In this document: positions 4,400 to 5,928 of the stretch, one piece after another
Layout of the letters: each line of letters opens with the position of its first letter
Position numbering within the stretch: the first letter of the stretch is position 1
NCBI GenBank assembly: GCA_902766585.1
Contig: CACXDV010000149.1
Span: 1-5,928 of the forward strand
From: an uncultured Ruminococcus sp.
GTDB lineage: Bacteria; Bacillota; Clostridia; Oscillospirales; Acutalibacteraceae
Length of the DNA: 5,928 bases
Reading direction: 5' to 3'
Notes under the pieces: generated by a model
Told to the model about the DNA's origin: nothing
Database searches by the model: none
The model's input: only the letters and a program-made list of their open reading frames with translations
Program-made: the position numbers and the translations under genes

Positions 4400-5593
4400 A
4401 TGAACTATCTTAACAAGAAAACCGTTGAGGATATCGACGTAGCAGGTAAGAGAGTACTTGTACGCTGTGATTTCAACGTGCCGTTTGACGGCGAGGGAAA
4501 CATTTCCGATCCCAAGAGAATCGATGAGGCTCTTAAGACAATCAAGTATCTTATCGGTCAGAAGGCAAAGGTTATTCTTTGTTCACATCTCGGTCGTCCG
4601 AAGGGCGAATTCAATATGAAGTATTCACTTGCTCCCGTAGCAGCTTATCTTTCCAAGGCTCTCGGCTTTGAGGTAAAGATGGCTTCTGATGTTGTAGGCG
4701 AAAGCGCAAAGTCTATCGCTGCTTCACTTCAGGACGGCGAGGTCGAGCTTATCGAAAACGTACGCTTCCACAAGGAAGAGGAAAAGAATGATCCTGAGTT
4801 CTCAAAGCAGCTCGCTTCTCTTGCTGAGATCTATGTAAATGATGCTTTCGGCACAGCTCACAGAGCTCATGCTTCAACAGCAGGCGTTGCAGATTATCTT
4901 CCCGCAGTTTGCGGATATCTTATCCAGAAGGAGATCACCGTTATGGGCGGCGCACTTGAGGATCCCAAGAGACCTTTCGTTGCTATCCTCGGCGGCGCAA
5001 AGGTATCTGATAAGATCGGCGTGATCACAAACCTTCTCGATAAGGTCGATACACTCATTATCGGCGGCGGTATGGCTTATACCTTTATGAAGGCTCTCGG
5101 CTATTCAACAGGTACATCTATCTGCGAGCTTGATAAGGTTGAGCTTGCAAAGGACATCATGGCTCAGGCAAAGGCTAAAAATGTAAACTTCCTTATTCCT
5201 GAGGATACCGTTGTAGGTAAGGAATATAAGCCCGATACAGAGTTCAAGACTGTTGACAGCGACAAGATCGAGGACGATTGGATGGGACTTGATATCGGTC
5301 CCAAGACAAGAGAAAAGTTTGCTGCGGCTCTTGTCGGAGCAGGCACAGTTGTTTGGAACGGTCCTATGGGCGTTTCAGAGTGGGAGAATTTCGCAGCAGG
5401 TACTATATCTGTAGCTAAGGCTGTTGCTGAGAGCGGCGCTATTTCAATCATCGGCGGAGGTGACTCTGCTGCTGCAGTTGAGAAGCTCGGCTATGCTGAC
5501 AGAATGACACACATCTCCACAGGCGGCGGCGCTTCTCTTGAATTCCTCGAGGGCAAGGTGCTTCCCGGCATCGCTTGCCTCAATGACAAATAA
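4400..5593 (+). CDS. pgk: Phosphoglycerate kinase
   Basis: A 397-aa protein, the normal bacterial length, complete. It transfers phosphate from 1,3-bisphosphoglycerate to ADP, the first ATP-yielding step of lower glycolysis, in the cytosol. N-terminal domain (3-phosphoglycerate site): VRCDFNVP with R22, D24 and N26; SHLGRP with H63 and R66; ENVRF with R122; AHRAH with R155. C-terminal domain (nucleotide site): GGAKVSDKI, IIGGGMAYTF, WNGPMG (319-324) and GGGDS (352-356), then HISTGGGASLEFLEG near the end. All key motifs are intact. The ATG at 4400 follows AGGA (4386-4389) by 10 nt, a modest site compared with the other genes. Codon choice is strongly biased (Lys almost always AAG), as in highly expressed genes. 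It has its own promoter and structured leader; tpiA follows after 113 nt. Confidence 0.98.
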   Translation: MNYLNKKTVEDIDVAGKRVLVRCDFNVPFDGEGNISDPKRIDEALKTIKYLIGQKAKVILCSHLGRPKGEFNMKYSLAPVAAYLSKALGFEVKMASDVVGESAKSIAASLQDGEVELIENVRFHKEEEKNDPEFSKQLASLAEIYVNDAFGTAHRAHASTAGVADYLPAVCGYLIQKEITVMGGALEDPKRPFVAILGGAKVSDKIGVITNLLDKVDTLIIGGGMAYTFMKALGYSTGTSICELDKVELAKDIMAQAKAKNVNFLIPEDTVVGKEYKPDTEFKTVDSDKIEDDWMGLDIGPKTREKFAAALVGAGTVVWNGPMGVSEWENFAAGTISVAKAVAESGAISIIGGGDSAAAVEKLGYADRMTHISTGGGASLEFLEGKVLPGIACLNDK

Positions 5594-5594
5594 T

Positions 5595-5626
5595 GCATCA
5601 TTCATAGCTAATTCAGCATGAAATGC
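5595..5626 (+). other. Imperfect hairpin in the pgk-tpiA spacer
   Basis: GCAT (5595-5598) and TTCAT (5601-5605) pair with the continuous stretch ATGAAATGC (5618-5626), leaving CA bulged, with two more G-C pairs towards the loop. It starts 2 nt after the pgk stop and has no T run behind it, so it is not a terminator. A role in mRNA processing or 3'-end stability is possible; chance folding cannot be excluded. Confidence 0.3.
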
Positions 5627-5648
5627 CTTATTCGTAATATGCAGTAAC

Positions 5649-5680
5649 GGGAGGCAGGGCATGACTCTGCCTCTCTTTTT
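5649..5680 (+). terminator. Intrinsic terminator or read-through attenuator between pgk and tpiA
   Basis: GAGGCAG (5651-5657) pairs with CTGCCTC (5667-5673). The helix extends to 5649-5659 against 5665-5675, about 11 bp with two G-T pairs, around a CATGA loop. Five T residues (5676-5680) follow, then ATTATT. This has all the marks of a factor-independent terminator, yet the tpiA ribosome binding site begins 13 nt later with no room for a promoter between. It probably terminates only part of the transcripts and lowers tpiA relative to pgk. Confidence 0.8.
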
Positions 5681-5706
5681 ATTATTAAAATCTGGAGGTA
5701 ATCAAA

Positions 5707-5928
5707 ATGAACAAGGAACTCAGACAGGCAATTATTGCAGGAAACTGGAAAATGAACAAGACTCGTCCCGAGGCAAAGGCTCTTATCGAGGAGCTTAAGC
5801 CTATCGCAGAAAAGGCTACCTGCGGTGTTATTATCTGCGTGCCCTTTACAAACCTTGAGACAGCAGTAGAGCTTACTAAGGGCACAAATATCAAGGTCGG
5901 CGCAGAGAATGTACATTTTAAGGAGAGC
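5707..5928 (+). CDS. tpiA: Triosephosphate isomerase, N-terminal fragment (3' end outside the window)
   Basis: The first 74 codons of a gene running off the window. AGNWKMNK near the start contains the substrate-contacting N13 and K15 of the TIM barrel active site, and GAENVHF near the end corresponds to the conserved GAQN stretch. The catalytic His and Glu lie beyond the window. The enzyme interconverts dihydroxyacetone phosphate and glyceraldehyde-3-phosphate in glycolysis. GGAGG (5694-5698) lies 8 nt before the ATG. It follows pgk on the same strand, a common glycolytic gene order, with a terminator-like hairpin between them and no obvious promoter of its own; the best candidate, around 5612-5640, is weak. 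Confidence 0.96.
   Translation, partial: MNKELRQAIIAGNWKMNKTRPEAKALIEELKPIAEKATCGVIICVPFTNLETAVELTKGTNIKVGAENVHFKES

Noticed and set aside
5608..5916. Minus-strand Cys-rich frames over the pgk-tpiA spacer and tpiA
   Set aside because: They are antisense to clear tpiA coding sequence and run through a terminator hairpin; composition reflects the reverse complement of biased codons.

Overview
The window reads as ordinary core chromosome of a low-to-mid GC Gram-positive anaerobe of the class Clostridia, most likely a Ruminococcus-like member of the Oscillospiraceae (inference). The grounds are strong AAGGAGG-type ribosome binding sites, sigma-A promoters with extended -10 boxes, stem-plus-U-run terminators, the infC-rpmI-rplT order, and a GH31 enzyme resembling the gut Ruminococcus obeum alpha-glucosidase. 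All supported genes are on the + strand.

Layout: 1-177 is the 3' end of a phosphoglucomutase gene, closed by an intrinsic terminator (190-250). Bases 178-570 are non-coding. They hold that terminator, an unexplained 12-bp inverted repeat (268-298), a strong promoter (371-399) and a structured leader of about 165 nt. The operon infC (571-1089, starting at the rare codon ATT), rpmI (1118-1315) and rplT (1364-1717) follows and ends at a terminator (1746-1773). A small unrecognised gene (1790-2050, 86 aa) begins directly behind that terminator. A second promoter (2077-2105) drives a 687-aa GH31 alpha-glucosidase (2179-4242). A third (4274-4302) drives pgk (4400-5593) through a short multi-hairpin leader. 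A terminator-like hairpin (5649-5680) separates pgk from tpiA (5707 to the window edge, incomplete).

How the genes work together: one block makes translation machinery (IF3, L35, L20), probably under two feedback loops, IF3 on its own ATT start and L20 on the leader RNA. The other genes are carbohydrate catabolism. The GH31 enzyme releases glucose from short alpha-glucans (probably isomalto-type), phosphoglucomutase interconverts glucose-1-P and glucose-6-P, and triosephosphate isomerase and phosphoglycerate kinase act in lower glycolysis.

I see no mobile element, CRISPR array, phage gene, tRNA or rRNA, and no evidence of a novel protein system. The signals most worth attention are at RNA level: a possible attenuator switch before infC, a possible two-state leader before pgk, and two terminators placed immediately before the ribosome binding site of the next gene.
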